DNA from: Pseudohongiella sp.
GTDB taxonomy: Bacteria > Pseudomonadota > Gammaproteobacteria > Pseudomonadales > Pseudohongiellaceae
Assembly (NCBI RefSeq): GCF_011050365.1
Contig: NZ_DRFV01000009.1
Span: 1 to 64,000, forward strand
DNA length: 64,000 nucleotides
Direction of reading: 5' to 3'
Shown here: positions 63,689-64,000 of the stretch, piece after piece
How the letters are laid out: every line of letters begins with the position of its first letter
How positions within the stretch are numbered: position 1 is the first letter of the stretch
Notes under the pieces: generated by a model
Databases searched by the model: none
Seen by the model: only the letters and a program-made list of their open reading frames with translations
Told to the model about the DNA's origin: nothing
Made by a program: the position numbers and the translations under genes

Positions 63689-64000
63689 TCAATCCGCGGG
63701 AACCTCCTCGTCCGGGCCGATCTCATTCCATTTGCTGACTTTGCCTATAGGTGTGGCTATCAGCTTCAGTCTGATTTTAGGTTTCAGTAACTCATTGAAC
63801 TGGGCGACATCCTGATTGGCGGGGTCCAGCCACGCGTCGACAGTCGGCTGGTCGTCGGGCAGCATCAGGGGTATGGATTTGGGATGGATCGCCTGCAGCC
63901 AGCGTTGGTTGTCGGGCGGTGGCAGCGTGATGATGCTGGCGGACAGTGCGGTTTCGCCGGTGTCGTGGTTGACCCATTCGCGGTACACGCCGCCAAAGGC
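63689..64000 (-). CDS. SOS response-associated peptidase (SRAP, YedK/HMCES-like), C-terminal part
   Basis: The gene runs off the right edge; 103 C-terminal codons are visible. They start AFGGVYREWV, as in the SRAP segment '.FAGLWE.W', followed by SASIITLPPPDNQRWLQAIHPKSIPLML and AWLDPANQDV, which match the family's conserved 'iH.RMP.iL' and 'WL' segments; the family's His lies in AIHPKS. SRAP proteins covalently cap abasic sites in single-stranded DNA. The N-terminal catalytic Cys lies outside the window. Confidence 0.8.
   Translation of the reverse strand, partial: AFGGVYREWVNHDTGETALSASIITLPPPDNQRWLQAIHPKSIPLMLPDDQPTVDAWLDPANQDVAQFNELLKPKIRLKLIATPIGKVSKWNEIGPDEEVPAD

Overview
The window is chromosomal DNA of a free-living, probably marine or aquatic gammaproteobacterium. 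The evidence is the gammaproteobacterial cell-division and replication cluster smc-zipA-ligA, several outer-membrane porins and a TonB receptor, a complete leucine-degradation (liu) operon, c-di-GMP and chemotaxis proteins, and PhoB-like and LexA-like operators. The genus cannot be fixed from sequence alone; a Pseudomonadales/Cellvibrionales/Pseudohongiella-type genome is my inference. The backbone is GC-rich. The last 6.7 kb is an inserted element whose distal part is visibly AT-rich.

Layout. 1-9.1 kb: the start of an OafA-type acyltransferase, a lytic-transglycosylase-like lipoprotein, ligA, an unusually large zipA, and smc. 9.2-19.5 kb: envelope genes, including an outer-membrane barrel, two large paralogous secreted proteins flanking a WecA-like sugar-phosphate transferase, a beta-CASP nuclease and a porin-like protein. 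19.6-26.4 kb: msrA, argD, a PAS/GAF/GGDEF/EAL protein and an Aer-like chemoreceptor. 26.5-34.9 kb: liuABCDE followed by acetoacetyl-CoA synthetase, taking leucine to acetyl-CoA and acetoacetate. 35.0-39.0 kb: mtnB-mtnD-mtnC (methionine salvage) downstream of a pirin and rlmI. 39.1-47 kb: small envelope and redox proteins, including an SDR-SPW-VKOR fusion and a decayed HNH gene. 47.1-56.5 kb: a TonB receptor/PepSY/lipoprotein operon with a divergent membrane-bound winged-helix regulator, a phosphate-type porin behind two Pho boxes, and an SOS-boxed HNH endonuclease. 56.7-63.45 kb: an integrative element in tRNA-Leu(UAA). The right edge holds the C-terminal part of an SRAP (YedK/HMCES) peptidase.

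Two things stand out. (1) A family of palindromic elements with the core GGGGACGGAGG is scattered over 0.1-18.3 kb, with one more at 34.9 kb. They lie between genes, but also inside genes in frame: twice in ligA and once in the SMC hinge. They form the ends of several ORFs and nest inside one another. This resembles the Rickettsia palindromic-element phenomenon, but in a gammaproteobacterium and in essential genes. (2) The tRNA-Leu element (tyrosine integrase, AlpA-like protein, HUH replication initiator) carries what looks like a retron defence module. It has a retron-type reverse transcriptase with an LVDD catalytic box in place of YADD, a two-transmembrane-helix partner protein translated from the same mRNA, and upstream a strong promoter whose predicted transcript begins at a UUU-loop hairpin followed by a long inverted repeat, as expected for msr-msd.
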